Source of the DNA: Girardinichthys multiradiatus
Lineage: Eukaryota > Chordata > Actinopteri > Cyprinodontiformes > Goodeidae
Length of the DNA: 64,000 nucleotides
NCBI RefSeq assembly: GCF_021462225.1
Contig: NC_061805.1
Span: forward strand, 1,549,001 to 1,613,000
Reading direction: 5' to 3'
Shown here: positions 33,729-44,978 of the stretch, piece after piece
How positions within the stretch are numbered: position 1 is the first letter of the stretch
How the letters are laid out: each line of letters begins with the position of its first letter
Made by a program: the position numbers and the translations under genes
The notes under the pieces: generated by a model
The model's input: only the letters and a program-made list of their open reading frames with translations
Told to the model about the DNA's origin: nothing
The model's database searches: none

Positions 33729-34005
33729 TGGAAACAATCATCTCATCTTGTACGTGACTAAAACAAAGGAGATAATTGTAGATTTTAAGAGAAACAGGAA
33801 TGAGTCAAAAACTATTTCCATCATGGGACAAGATTTGGAGGTGGTGGAGGAGTATAAATACCTTGATGTCCACCTGGACAACAGACTGGAGTGGAGATAC
33901 AACTGTGAAGCCATCTACAAGAAGGGACAGAAAAGACTGTACTTCTTGAGGAAGCTTAGGTCATTTGGTGTTTGCAGCAAGATGCTGCATATCTTTCATT
34001 GTACA
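33729..34005 (+). pseudogene. Rex1-like reverse transcriptase, continuation after the LTR
   Basis: It reads YVTKTKEIIVDFKRNRNE, EYKYLDVHLDNRLEW and KRLYFLRKLRSFGVCSKML, contiguous in family order with the part ending at 32838. The C-terminal end and 3' UTR are missing. Confidence 0.8.
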
Positions 34006-35509
34006 ACCCCCTATACGTAATTATTATTTTATTGTACAACCACACTAAATTAGGCAGCATAGTGACAGCTGTAGTTTATGACAAGAGAATAGAGTAAGAA
34101 AATGGTCAGAACAGATTTGTCTCATATTATTTTTATCAGTGTTAGGGAAACCAAAAATATTTTTACATACTGAATCAGCAACTACAAAAACACATTTCCA
34201 CACGTTTTCCCAAATGTTCCAGTACATCAAATGGGCAAGTTCTTCATGCAGCACAAACGTAGAAATTAGAGGGACATAATGATCAAGTATTGCTCCATTA
34301 AAGTATTGTACAAAACGCTAAAGAACCTAAAAATCCCTATAACTTATTTAACATATTATGCAACAACAACAAATCAACAAGAGAGATTTAAACCAAAAAA
34401 AAAACATAATCAAATAAAACTCACATAAACAACATAAATCCATAAAACCTAAAGTTCTAAGTCAAACCAGAAACAACCAATGAGAACTAACTTGTCAGAA
34501 ATACATTTTTGTTATTAATCCATCAACTTCATACCAGCGACATTGAGCACATTAACATATTTTTGGCAAGGGCACACACACCACGTTACACTGAAGGACA
34601 GCACGCAGAGTTATGTGTTGGATGTGTTGCAGTTCATCCAACAGAATGTGTCTGATGGACCATCTCAACATGTTTATGGGGTCACACAGTTCTTCAGTCC
34701 ATCCACGATTACTGGCAGTAGTAAAGTAATCTTGAATATGCTAATTTATGGGCACAGCACTAGAGGAATGATGCTTTACTGTCTCACTGTTGAGAAACAC
34801 TGAGCATATGAGTGGAGAGGGTGGAATGACCTGCCTGTAGTCCTGACCAACACAACTACAATAACTTCCAACAGATGATGACTGAAGAGTGGGATGCCAT
34901 CCCACAGCAGTGTGTGACCAAGCTGATGACCATGAAAAGGACAAGGTGCCAGGCTGTTGTGGCTGTGCATGTCTCTCTCATGCACTACTGAGCCCCCTGC
35001 TTGTTCGGGTTAATAAATAGTTTAATTGCCAATACCTCATCCAATCCAATAAACAATCCAAAACATGAGTCTGCTGTTGTAGGAGAATTAGCTGTTTGAC
35101 ATTAGCAGAAAAAATTCAGCAAGTTCTTCATGGATGCAGTGCATATCTTGAAATATGGTGTTCAACCCCCAAATGCATTTTTATTAAACATGCTAGACAA
35201 TATAAAAGGAAATGAACATGCTTCCCAACTTAAATATTGTGTTGGAAAGTGTTTTTGCCTTAAATACAAGGTGGCAAGATATGGTGACCATCCAAAAATC
35301 CAAGGTAGCTATCTAATTGTAAAAATGAAGAATTAGTATCAGGGACAATGCAGCTAAATATCATGCACAAAAAGTACTTCTGATTTTCAGCTCAAATAGT
35401 ACATTGCAATTTCTTCCTTTGGATCTCCAGTTCCTGGCTTGGCTTTTAAAAGATACAGAGAATAAACAATTACATTATAAGCAAATGCAAAGACAACATA
35501 AAAGATGAC
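34006..35509. other. Gene-free intron stretch
   Basis: AT-rich. At about 34550-35000 are weak hints of decayed repeat, but no family is recognised. No exon seen. Confidence 0.4.
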
Positions 35510-36429
35510 TAACCTTATAAAAAACCCTAAAATGTTAAAATTGGGTGCAGTCCGGTTTCCTTGGTGGCTGAAAAGTTCAATTTTAGTCTCATCTGACCAG
35601 AGGACCCTTCTTCATACATTTGGGGAGTCGCCCATGTGCCTTTTGGCAAACTCAAAATATGCTTTCTTATTTTTAACACTAAGTAATGGCTTTTTTCTGG
35701 CTACTCTCCATTAAAGCCCAGCTCTATGGGGTGTACAGCTTATTGTCGTCCTATGGACAGATATTCCAGTCTCTTTTGTGAAACTCAGCAGCTCCTCCAG
35801 GGTTACCTTTGGTCTCTGTGCTGCCTCTCTAATTAATGCCCTCCTTGCCTGGTCTGTGAGTTCTGGTGGGCAACCCTCTTTTGGCAGGTTTGTTGTGCTA
35901 CCATGTGCTTTCCATTTAAATAAAATGGATTTGATGGACCTCTGGAGGAACATCAAATATTTTAATATTTTTTTTAACCCCACCCTTACTATACTTCTGA
36001 ATAACTTTGTCACTGACTTATTTGGAGAGCTCCTTGGTTTCCATGGTGTTATGCCTCCTACATAGTGGTGTTGCAGACTCTGGGGCCTTACAGAAAAGGT
36101 GTGTTTTATAATGATAGATCATGTGACACTTAGATGGCACACAGGCAGACTTCATTTCACTAATTATGTGACTTTTGAAGATTATTGGTTGCACCAGAAC
36201 TTTTTAAGGGCTTCAAAGCAAAGTGGTGGATACATATGCACATGCAAATTGTCAGTTTTTCCTCTTTTTGAATTCTTTTTTATATATATTTTTCTTCATT
36301 TCACTTGACCAACTTAGACTATTTTGCCCAGATCCATCAGATAAATAAGATTAAAGATCATTTAAATTACAGGTTGGAATGTAACAAAATAGGTAAAAAC
36401 CTAGGGATGAATACTTTTGCAAGGCAGTG
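35510..36429 (-). mobile_element. Tc1-like relic with one terminal repeat
   Basis: The right edge CAAGGCAGTG before TA (36430-36431) is the inverse of the CACTGCCTTGCAAAAGTATTC tip of a known-looking fish Tc1 family. The minus-strand frame at 35711-36013 has IKSILFKWKAHGSTTNLP, RRALIREAAQRPKVTLEEL and ISVHRTTIS: the DNA-binding half of a transposase. The catalytic half near 35530-35700 is badly decayed and the left tip was not found. Confidence 0.75.
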
Positions 36430-36696
36430 TACTTCCAGTATGATAGCAGCAGCTAAAGCGATAATTATCATAAGTAGTGAGCTGTATTTTTAAAGCAGCT
36501 GGATTGCAATTTATCTGCAATGATAAAAATACTCCTACTTGTGGATTTTTTAAAAGTTTTTGGATTGCCAAATTTTTCTTTCCAAAGACATGACCGGTTC
36601 TTAAAAGGAAAATCAGCACTGCTGAAAGTGAACGCAACTAGAAGAAAAGATGACCAGCTAAATTTAGGCAGGTTTCAAAGTTTATGAACTGCCATA

Positions 36697-37662
36697 CACT
36701 CACCGGCCACTTTATTAAGTGCACCTGTCCAACACAAATTTCTAATCAGCTAATCACATGGCAGCAACTCAATGCATTTAGGCATGTAGACATGAGAAAA
36801 TATCCAGTGAGTGGCAGTTCTGTGGGCGCAAATGCCTTGCTGATACCAGAGGTCAGAGGAGAATGATCAGACTGGTTCGAGCTGATAGAAAGGCAACATT
36901 AACTCAAATAACCACTCGTTACAACCAAGGCATGCAGAAGAGCATCTCTGAACGCACAACATGTTGAACCTTGAGGCGGATGGGCTACAGCAGCAGATGA
37001 CCACACCGGGTGCCACTCCTGTTAGCTATGAACAGGAAACTGAGGCTACAATTCACACAGGCTTACCAAAATTGGATAATAGAAGATTGGAAAAACGTTG
37101 CCTGGTCTGATGAGTCTCGATTTCTGCTGAGAGATTCAGAATTTGGCATCAACAACATGAAAGCATGGATCCATCCTGGCTTGTATCAATGGTTCAGGCT
37201 GGTGGTGGTGTGGGGGATATTTTCTTGGCACACTTTGGGCCCCTTAGTACCAATTGAGCATTGTGTCAATGCCACAGCCTACCTGAGTATTGTTGCTGAC
37301 CATGTCCATCCCTTTATGACCACAGTGCACCCATCTTCTGATGGTTACTTCCAGCAGGATAACGCGCCATGTCATAAAGCACGAATCATCTCAGACTGGT
37401 TTCTTGAACATGACAACGAGTTCACTGTACTCATAGAGCACCTTTGGGATGTGGTGGAACGAGAGATTCACATCATGGATGTGCAGCCGACAAATCTACA
37501 GCATCTGTGTGATGCTATCATGTCAATATGGACCAAACTCTCTGAGGAATGTTTCCAGCACCTTGTTGAATCTATGCCGCAAATGATTGAAGCAGTTCTG
37601 AAGACAAAAGGGGGTCCAACCCGGCACTAGCATGGTGTACCTAATAAAGTGGCTGGTGAATG
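36697..37662 (+). mobile_element. Tc1 family 2 (DD36E), internally deleted copy
   Basis: It starts CACTCACCGGCCACTTTATT after TA (36695-36696) and ends GTGGCTGGTGAATG before TA (37663-37664). At 966 bp it is shorter than the family because about 190 bp covering the N-terminal DNA-binding domain are missing near 36794, with smaller deletions further on. Confidence 0.9.
36960..37630 (+). pseudogene. Tc1 family 2 transposase, N-terminus and Glu block lost
   Basis: The open frame (37010-37630) reads KLRLQFTQAYQNWIIEDW, the first catalytic Asp in WSDESRF, then IFSWHTLGPLVPIEH, ATAYLSIVADHVHPF, the second Asp in QQDNAPCH, and ends EAVLKTKGGPTRH. Deletions of about 15, 8 and 33 bp are visible against the copy at 62955. 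The 33-bp one removes the WPPQSPDLNP block, leaving VLIEHLWDV, so the spacing to the Glu is wrong. Not functional. Confidence 0.88.
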
Positions 37663-37664
37663 TA

Positions 37665-38756
37665 TGTTCATAAGGATGGAGAATGATTTGAGATCCTGAT
37701 CAGCAATTTCTTTTTTAAGTATGCACAGAGTAATGTTTAATCAGGTGATCAATTTCAATAGTATTTGCAAGTCAGTTTTTCCTTTTTCAGTCCTGTGTAT
37801 CTCTTCGATAGGATTAGGTCATCAAATTAAATGTTTTGCATCAGCTTTCATACTGAATGTTGGAGATGGAATTCCTCTAAATGAGGTCAGTCTCTGGTCA
37901 TCTATCTCCCTCATCCCTTATGTCCATGCTGGCGCACTGGCGCCTGTGTGAGTCACAGGCACAGTCAGCACTGTGGCCTCCAAGCCTATGGTAATTATTT
38001 TCTGCTCTAATGATACAACAAAATATCATGACAATAGATGCAAAAGGCAAAAAAGCAGCAGCAGTCTAAATAGCAAAGCCAAAAGGAACATGAGATCATT
38101 TGAGAAGAGAGGATGAAAACACGGAGTGATTCATTCTCAAACGTTTTATATAAAGTGAATTCACGAACGATGAGGACAACGTTCCTTGGAGTTGTTTGGT
38201 GTAAAAGTCTTACATAAAACAGAAAATAATCTGCCCAAGAATATTTGCATGGGTGAAATTATTGTCATTTGAATTGTCTTACAAAAGGTGTTTCAAGTTG
38301 AGAAATAACTGGTAATGAATGTAATTAATTGAATCTAGAGATGCACCACTTTATATATCTAATGCATACATAAGTTTGACATCATAAAGCACAGCCACTG
38401 TAGGAAACCAGGTCAAGTAACATTTTGATCTCTGTAGACTTATAGAAATACAATCCTATTTTGTTTTTTATCTTACCTCTGTCTTTGATACTGCTCGGCC
38501 ACAGGAATTAATTACCAAGCTGTAAAATCTGCTGGAGATCTGGCTGACATCAGGAGATGATTGTGTCAGATTCTATTAGTCTTTCAGGTGCTGTCCCTGA
38601 GGATTCTGGTTTAAGAAAATTCTATTCCTACGATACATATTAATTTCTGATGATCTCTTACCAGATTTATGACATGTACCTATGAAGACCCAAAATTACT
38701 TTAAATGATCTAACATACAGAATTCAGTATTATCATTTAGAAATGTCAGTCAGTCA
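37665..38756. other. Gene-free intron stretch
   Basis: Nothing recognised. Confidence 0.4.
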
Positions 38757-39108
38757 TTTTCTATACTGCTTCTTCCATAGTGGGTCGTGGGGAAGCTGGT
38801 GCCTATCTCCAGCAGTCTATGGGCGAGAGGCGGGGTACACCCTGGACAGGTTGCCAGTCCATCGCAGGGCAACACACGCTCATTGAGACACCTAAGGGCA
38901 ATTTAGAAAGACCAAATAACCTAACGGGCATGTCTTTGGACTGTGGGAAGAAGCCAGAGTACCCAATGTGAACCCACGCATGCACAGGGAGAACATGCAA
39001 ACTCCATGCAGAAAGACCCCCCCCCCCCCGATGGGAATCAAACCCAGGACCTTCTTGCTGTAAGGCAACAGTGCTACCAACTGCACCACCGTGCAGCCCC
39101 ATGTAGAT
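38757..39108 (-). mobile_element. tRNA-derived SINE
   Basis: On the minus strand the 5' end gives GGCTGCACGGTGGTGCAGTT, with an A-box-like GGTGCAGTTGGTAGCACTG and B-box-like GGTTTGATTCCC, as in tRNA-derived RNA polymerase III promoters. The body carries the 'gggttcacattgggtactctgg' and 'ccctgcgatggactggcaacc' words common in teleost SINEs. A C11 run at about 39018-39028 follows the head. Confidence 0.8.
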
Positions 39109-40077
39109 ATGTCTAAGTGATAATTATCTGAAAAGACATGATGTTTGATCATTTCCCGTGGCAGATTGATTTAAGACATTAGATAACAAAATTACTGTTT
39201 AGCTGCCCAGTCTAGTCTGAAGAACTTAGATGTTAGATCAGTCCTTAAGTATTGACTTTAAACAACTGGTCTAAAACAGTTTATTTCACTTAAGTAAGAC
39301 ATTTCCAGTGATGTTACAGTCAACTGCCACATGAGTCTGCTGCTGTTAAATTTCAAGCTGTGCCAAAGAGGATATACTTAAAGTGCCTTAGTTTCCTTAA
39401 CCTGCACTCCGAGGTTTTTATCAGCTATAGCATCCCTTCAGTTCAAACAGAGCTCTGCAAAAAGGCATATATGGTTCCATCTGCCTGGAATATTTTACAG
39501 TAGGATCTGAAGGTGTCCACAGTTTCATTAAGTTACTTTAGATATTATGTAAGCGATGTTGGAATATAAAAAAAATATATATCGTTATAAAATTATTTTT
39601 CACTTTGTTCTGTGTGAAATTAAACATAAAAATGGAAACACAGAGGAAACATGCAGATTGTTTCAGGTATTTTAACCACGACTGTGCTGTGTGGTATAAA
39701 CTGCCTTAATCTGATTATTTTCAGTTCATTTTTGTTTTCAACTTTAAATTGCTTTCTGCAACCATCCAAGGGGGCACAGCTCTTAGATGTGCAATATGCT
39801 GCAGAAGTGTGTTTTTTTGTTTCAACAGAAAACCACACTCCCTCTGCCTGATATGTTAAACTTAAAAGGATGTTTTATTTGTCATTACTGCTTTTTAGTC
39901 TCAAAAACATAAGTCTCAAACACTGAAAGTCTGGCCAAAAACGTAACAGAGGTGTGTTCATGTTTCTGGTCAATTTATTTTTTTCTTATTTTGTGGTGCA
40001 TTAAAATGAGACAAAAAGGACATAAAATTAGTAAATTCCAAGTAAATACCATTTTAATCTTTCATTAAAATTACTCT
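39109..40077. other. Gene-free intron stretch
   Basis: AT-rich, nothing recognised. Confidence 0.4.
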
Positions 40078-40346
40078 GGCTCAGTGGGGAGAGTAGTTGT
40101 CTTACAATCTGAAAGTTGTGGGTTTGAAGCTAGCTTCCTCCTGTCAAATTCAAATTCAATTCAATTCAAAGATACTTTAATGATCCCCCGAGAGGAAATG
40201 TCAATGTCCCCCTGTGCAAGGCACTTAACATCAAGTTGCCTGCTGATCGGTGTATGAATGAATGCGATTCGTGTAGCGTAAAATGCTTTGAGTGGTCTGT
40301 AAGGCTGAAAAAGCGCTATACAAGTTCAGTCCATTTACCATTTATA
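40078..40346 (+). mobile_element. tRNA-derived SINE with a nested LINE tail
   Basis: The head GGCTCAGTGGGGAGAGTAG and the GTGGGTTTGAAGC B-box-like motif indicate a tRNA-derived promoter; the body ends 'gaaaaagcgctatacaag..agtccatttaccatttat', typical of a fish SINE family. It is interrupted at 40148-40198 by a 51-bp LINE tail with a 6-bp target duplication. Confidence 0.75.
40148..40198 (-). mobile_element. 51-bp LINE 3' tail inside a SINE, TSD TGTCAA
   Basis: The insert is, on the minus strand, 'ggggatcattaaagtatc' followed by (TTGAAT)n, the tail of a CR1/L2-type LINE. TGTCAA flanks it at 40142-40147 and 40199-40204. It is an extreme 5' truncation. Confidence 0.8.
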
Positions 40347-41254
40347 TATAATTATTACTTTACTGTTCAAATTTACTTTAACTTTACCTGAAATCAAAGT
40401 ATAAATTCCTGTAAAATCTGTCCACTTGCTAGAAGTTTTCCACACTGATCAACCTGAAACGTTTCCTTCCTGTGTCCCAGTAAAAAACATGTAGCATGCA
40501 CATTGTGTGTTGTCACACCGAGTAAAACATTGAACACCACTAAAGGACCTTTAAATATATGAACAAATTCTGTAATATGGTTGAAACTCATGAAAAACAC
40601 CACCAACCTTTAAACTACATCTAATATTTGAGAGAACCTACCGTCATTACCATGGCAGTCATTATAGTTGCAGCCTGGTAAGGAATTGCTCCAAATCAGA
40701 CTGGCTGACTTTTATGACTGTGGCTCCTCTCAGTCTGTGTGGCTCCAAATGTCATGACTCAGCTGCAGTCCTTGCAGTGACGCCTCAACCTTCCATATTA
40801 AGGGACAAACACTGCAGTCCCAGGAGATGGGTATAGTGCTTTAAGTGAACTATTGGCTCACTTAGCATGTACTGACACATAACACTAGAGCTGTTTTAGA
40901 CCAATTGGATACAGAGAGCAACAGACTGCAAATGATAGTTTTTCTGTAAAACACATTTTTATAGAAACCATGAATGTCGTTAATGCCAAAGCATGGGACT
41001 GATAAACTGGAAGGTGTGTCTGACCTTACAGAAATACTTCCCTACATTTAACAATTGTAAACTCATCCAGAAAGGTAAAAAGAAGAAACAGTATCATCTG
41101 AATGGAAGCTTTTAGCAGCTTAACAGAAAGTCTTATTTTTTTCTTCAGTCTTTTCTATAAATATGTCAATGAAGGGAAAAACCTGTACTTCAGGGTAGCC
41201 ATTCAGGTGTCTGTCAGTCAGGTAGATACACCCAGGCAAATTTGTTGTTAGCCC
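40347..41254. other. Gene-free intron stretch
   Basis: Nothing recognised. Confidence 0.4.
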
Positions 41255-43018
41255 CAATAAATGTGAGGAAATTGGTCTAAATAAACTCAAATTGCTCCTC
41301 GCGGGACCTGGCCAAGCCCGAACGAGAGACGCAAGGCCATCCCCCAGTGGTCCCCCACCTGCAGGGGGAACCATGAGGGGCAAGTGCAAAGAGGATCAGG
41401 CACCGGATGAAGGTGGAGACCTCAGTGGTCCGGTGCTTAGGCTGGCTCTGGGGACGTGAAATGTCACCTCGCTGGTGGGGAAGGAGCCTGAGCTTGTGTG
41501 GGAGGTCGAGAGATATTGACTAAAAATAGTCAGGTCCCCTCCACACACAGCGTGGGCTCTGGAACCCATCTCCTCGAGAGAGGCTGGACTCTCTTCTACT
41601 CTGGAGTGGCCCACGGGGAGAGGTGGCGGGCTGGGGTGGGTTTGCTTGTTGCCCCCCAGCTCAGTCGTCTTGTGTTGGGGTTTACCCCAGTGGATGAGAG
41701 AGTCGCATCCCTGCGCCTTCGGGTTGGGGACAGGTCTGTGAGTGTCGTTTCGGCCTACGGGCCGAGCGGTAGTGCAGAGTACCCGGCCTTCTTGGCGTCC
41801 CTGATGGGGTGCTGCATAGTGCCCCTCCCGGGGACTCCATTATTCTGCTGGGGGACTTCAACACCCACGTGGGAAATGACAGTGACACCTGGAGAGGCGT
41901 TATCGGGAGGAATGGCCTCCCCGATCTGAATCCGAGTGGTGTTTCGTTATTGGACTTCTGTACTAATCACAGATTGTCCATAATGAACACCATGTTCAAG
42001 TAAAAGGGTGTTCATCAGTGCACCTGGCACCAGGACACCCTAGTCAGGAGGTCAATGATCGACTTTGTTGTCATGTCTTCAGATCTTCAGCTTCATGTTT
42101 TGGACACTCGGGTGAAGAGAGTGGCTGAGCTGTCCACTGATCACCACCTGGTGGTGAGTTGGATCCGCTGGAGGAGGAGAATGCCAGACAGACTTGGCAG
42201 ACCAGGACACATAGTAAGGGTCAGCTGTAAATGTTTGGCGGAGCCCTCGGCCAGGGATGTATTCAACTCCCACCTCCGGCACAGCATTGACCTGATTCTG
42301 GGGGAGGTTGGAGACATAGAGTCCGAGTGGACCATGTTCTCCGCATCCATCGTCGATGCTTCTGCCTGTAGTTGTGGCCTTAAGGTCTGCGGTGCCTGTC
42401 GCGGTGGCAATCCCCCACCGGGTGGTGGACACCAACACTAAAAGATGCTGTCAAGCTGAAGAAGGAGCCCTATTAGTTGTGGTTGGCTTGTAGGACTCCT
42501 GAGGCGGCTGACGGGTATTGTGAGGCCAAGCGTGCCATGGCCTGGACTGTAGCATAGGCAAAAACTCAGGCCTGGGAGGAGTTCGGTGAGGCTATGGAGA
42601 AGAACTACCGGTTGGCCGCGAAGCGATTCTGGCAAACCATCCGGCACCTCAGGAGGGGGTAGCCGTGCTTTGCCAACACTGTTTACAATGGGTGCGGGGA
42701 CCTGCTGACCTCAACTGGGTACATTATCGGGCAGTGGAAGGTAGTATTTCGAGGTTCTTCTCCATTCTGCCGTCACGCATTCCCTGGTGGAAGCAGAGGC
42801 TGGGGACTCGGGGTTGGACTCTTTCATCACCCAGGCTGAAGAGGTGGTTAAAATAGTCAATGGTGGCAGGGCTTCGGGGGTGGATGAGATCCGCCCTGAG
42901 TACCTCAAGTCTCTGGATGTTGTGGGGCTGTTATGGTTGACACACCTCTTCTTATCCAGGGCCGGGTCTGCTGCCCCAGCAACCCGGCCCTGGATGGAGC
43001 GGAAGATGACGATATGAC
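41255..43018 (+). mobile_element. Rex3 LINE, 5' end and endonuclease kept, RT deleted
   Basis: It contains the Rex3 5' UTR ('caagcccgaacgagagac'), the endonuclease and the linker. At about 42950 ('ttgacacacctctt') it jumps directly to the 3' end ('cttatccagggccgggtctg'), deleting the whole reverse transcriptase (about 1.3 kb). Both termini are present. No clear target duplication was seen and the left border is approximate. Confidence 0.82.
41498..42940 (+). pseudogene. Rex3 endonuclease and linker, multiply broken
   Basis: Pieces in several frames: GVGLLVAPQLSRLVLGFTPVDERV and [20 protein letters not shown] (41498-41929 frame), [18 protein letters not shown] with catalytic Asp/Asn (41809-42003 frame), then SMIDFVVMSSDL and [13 protein letters not shown] (42055-42441 frame), which hold the last endonuclease motifs. 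The linker [21 protein letters not shown] follows at about 42860. Stops and shifts preclude function. Confidence 0.85.
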
Positions 43019-43706
43019 AACTAACATGATCACATAAAAAATTTGAAAAATTCATGTACATTTACCTTGTATTAGTACATACACAGAGATGCTGTAATGG
43101 GCCCATGTTAACAATTAATTGTAATTCACAAAATCATTGGTTTATGTATGTATTTATCAATTTTACTTTACTTTACTTTACTTTATCAATACTTTACTTT
43201 TACAAACCACTGGCGACCAGACTGGACGAGGATCTGCATTTATCTTCCCACTAAGCACAATGAGCAGGATGTTAGGGGAATGCTGTCCTCCAAATCAAAC
43301 GAACTACATTGAAGGATCAGTGAGCTTCATAATCAGCACTGATTTGATCTTAAAGTGGAGATTTATCTGTGTCTTGTTCTGTGCCCTACACCCACCTGCA
43401 TCTAACATAAATCAAAGGCTCAGTCAGCTTCATGAAATTAATAAGTTCCCTCCTTTTCCTCTTTCTACTCAGGAAACCCCGAATCCTCGCGAGACTCACC
43501 TTCGACTGATTCCAATTTTCTGTGAAGAGTCATTTCATATTCCTAGACTTTTACGGGAAACAGTGATGTTTTCTGCTAAAGTATACTAGTGTTTAATCAG
43601 TTTCCTCGATCCTTCCCTTAAGACACTTCCAAAATATCCTCACTTGGGCAACAGTTAAATTTAATGTTGGTCAGTGTTCTATTGAGATATTTATCTCTTG
43701 ATAAAT
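43019..43706. other. Spacer between two Rex3 copies
   Basis: Contains a (TTTAC)n microsatellite at about 43161-43186. Otherwise nothing recognised. Confidence 0.5.
43161..43186. repeat. (TTTAC)n microsatellite
   Basis: Five tandem pentamers, TTTAC, on the + strand. Confidence 0.9.
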
Positions 43707-43771
43707 GTCTCAATAGTACTCGTAATCGTCGTCTTCCGCTTATCCGGGACTGGGTCGCGGGGGCTGCAGAC

Positions 43772-44963
43772 TCAGCAGAGACGCCCAGACGTCCCTCTCT
43801 CCAGACACCTCCTCCAGTTCCTCCAGGGGAGCCCAAGGCGTTCCCAGGCCAGCCGAGAGACATAGTCCCTCCAGCGTGTCCTGGGCCGTCCCCTGGGCCT
43901 CCTCCCGGTGGGATGTGCCTGGAACACCTCCCGAGGAAGGCATCCAGGAGGCATCCGGTATAGATGCCCGAGCCACCTCAACTGGCTCCTCTCGATGTGG
44001 AGGAGCAGCGGCTCTACTCCGAGCCCCTCCCAGATGGCCGAGCTCCTCACCCTATCTCTAAGGGAGTGCCCGGCCACCCTACGGAGGAAGCTCATTTCAG
44101 CCGCTTGTATCCGGGATCTCGTTCTTTCGGTCATGACCCAAAGTTCATGGCCATAGGTGAGGGTAGGAACGTAGACCGACCAGTAAATTGAGAGCTTTGC
44201 AATTCGGCTCAGCTCTCTCTTCACCACAATGGACCGGCACAGTGCCCCCATTACTGTGGCAGCCGCACCGATCCGACTGTCGATCTCCCGCTCCATTCTT
44301 CCCTCACTCGTGAACAAGACCCCGAGATACTTAAACTCCTCCACTTGAGGCAGGAACTCCCCTCCAACCTGAAGAGGACAAGCCACCCTTTTCCGGTCGA
44401 GTACCATGGCCTCGGACTTGGAGGAGCTGATCCTCATCCCAGCCGCTTCACACTCGGCTGCGAACCGCCCCAGCGCATGCTGTAGGTCTTGGCTAGAAGG
44501 GGCCAGCAGGACCACGTCATCCGCAAAAAGAAGAGACGAAATCCACTGGTCCCCAAACCAGACCCCCTCCGGCCCTTGGCTGCGTCTAGAAATCCTGTCC
44601 ATAAAGGTTATGAACAGGACCGGGGACAAAGGGCAGCCCTGCCGGAGTCCAACATGCACTGGGAACAGGTCCGACTTAGTGCCGGCAATGCGGACCAAAC
44701 TCCTGCTCCGCTCGTACAGGGACCGGATGGCCCCTAATAAAGGGCCCCCGATTCCATACTCATGGAGCACCCCCCACAGGGCATCCCGAGGGACACAGTC
44801 GAATGCCTTCTCCAGGTCCACAAAACACATGTGAACCGGTTGGGCAAACTCCCATGAACCCTCGAGCACACTGTAGAGGGTATAGAGCTCTCCTCTCCAA
44901 TACCCTGGCGTAGGCCTTACCAGGGAGGCTGAGGAGTGTGATCCCCCTGTAGTTGGAACACAC
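43772..44963 (-). pseudogene. Rex3 reverse transcriptase and C-terminal domain
   Basis: From about 44890 down, one open frame carries LYTLYSVLEGSWEFAQPV, CFVDLEKAFDCVP (motif A), GLRQGCPLSPVLFITF (motif B), SLLFADDVVLLAPS (catalytic), VEEFKYLGVLFTSEG and the C-terminal RGRPRTRWRDYVSRLAWERLG. About 73 bp coding the EEQCGF.PGRGTLDQ segment are deleted at about 44888, putting the preceding NYRGITLLSLPGKAYARVLERR (44760-44963 frame) out of frame. The C-terminal end is again shifted near 43810. The core RT is otherwise intact. Confidence 0.9.
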
Positions 44964-44978
44964 CCTCCGGTCCCCCTT

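Larger units (their letters stand above)
30500..34005 (+). mobile_element. Rex1-like LINE, split by a solo LTR
   Basis: A non-LTR element with an endonuclease start (30810 onward), a linker, a reverse transcriptase with YSDD in place of FADD, and the KRLYFLRKLRSFG region, where it ends without 3' UTR or tail. It carries an internal tandem duplication (31980-32380), has lost the central reverse-transcriptase motifs at about 32625, and is interrupted at 32839-33728 by an LTR. The 5' border is approximate. Confidence 0.75.
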
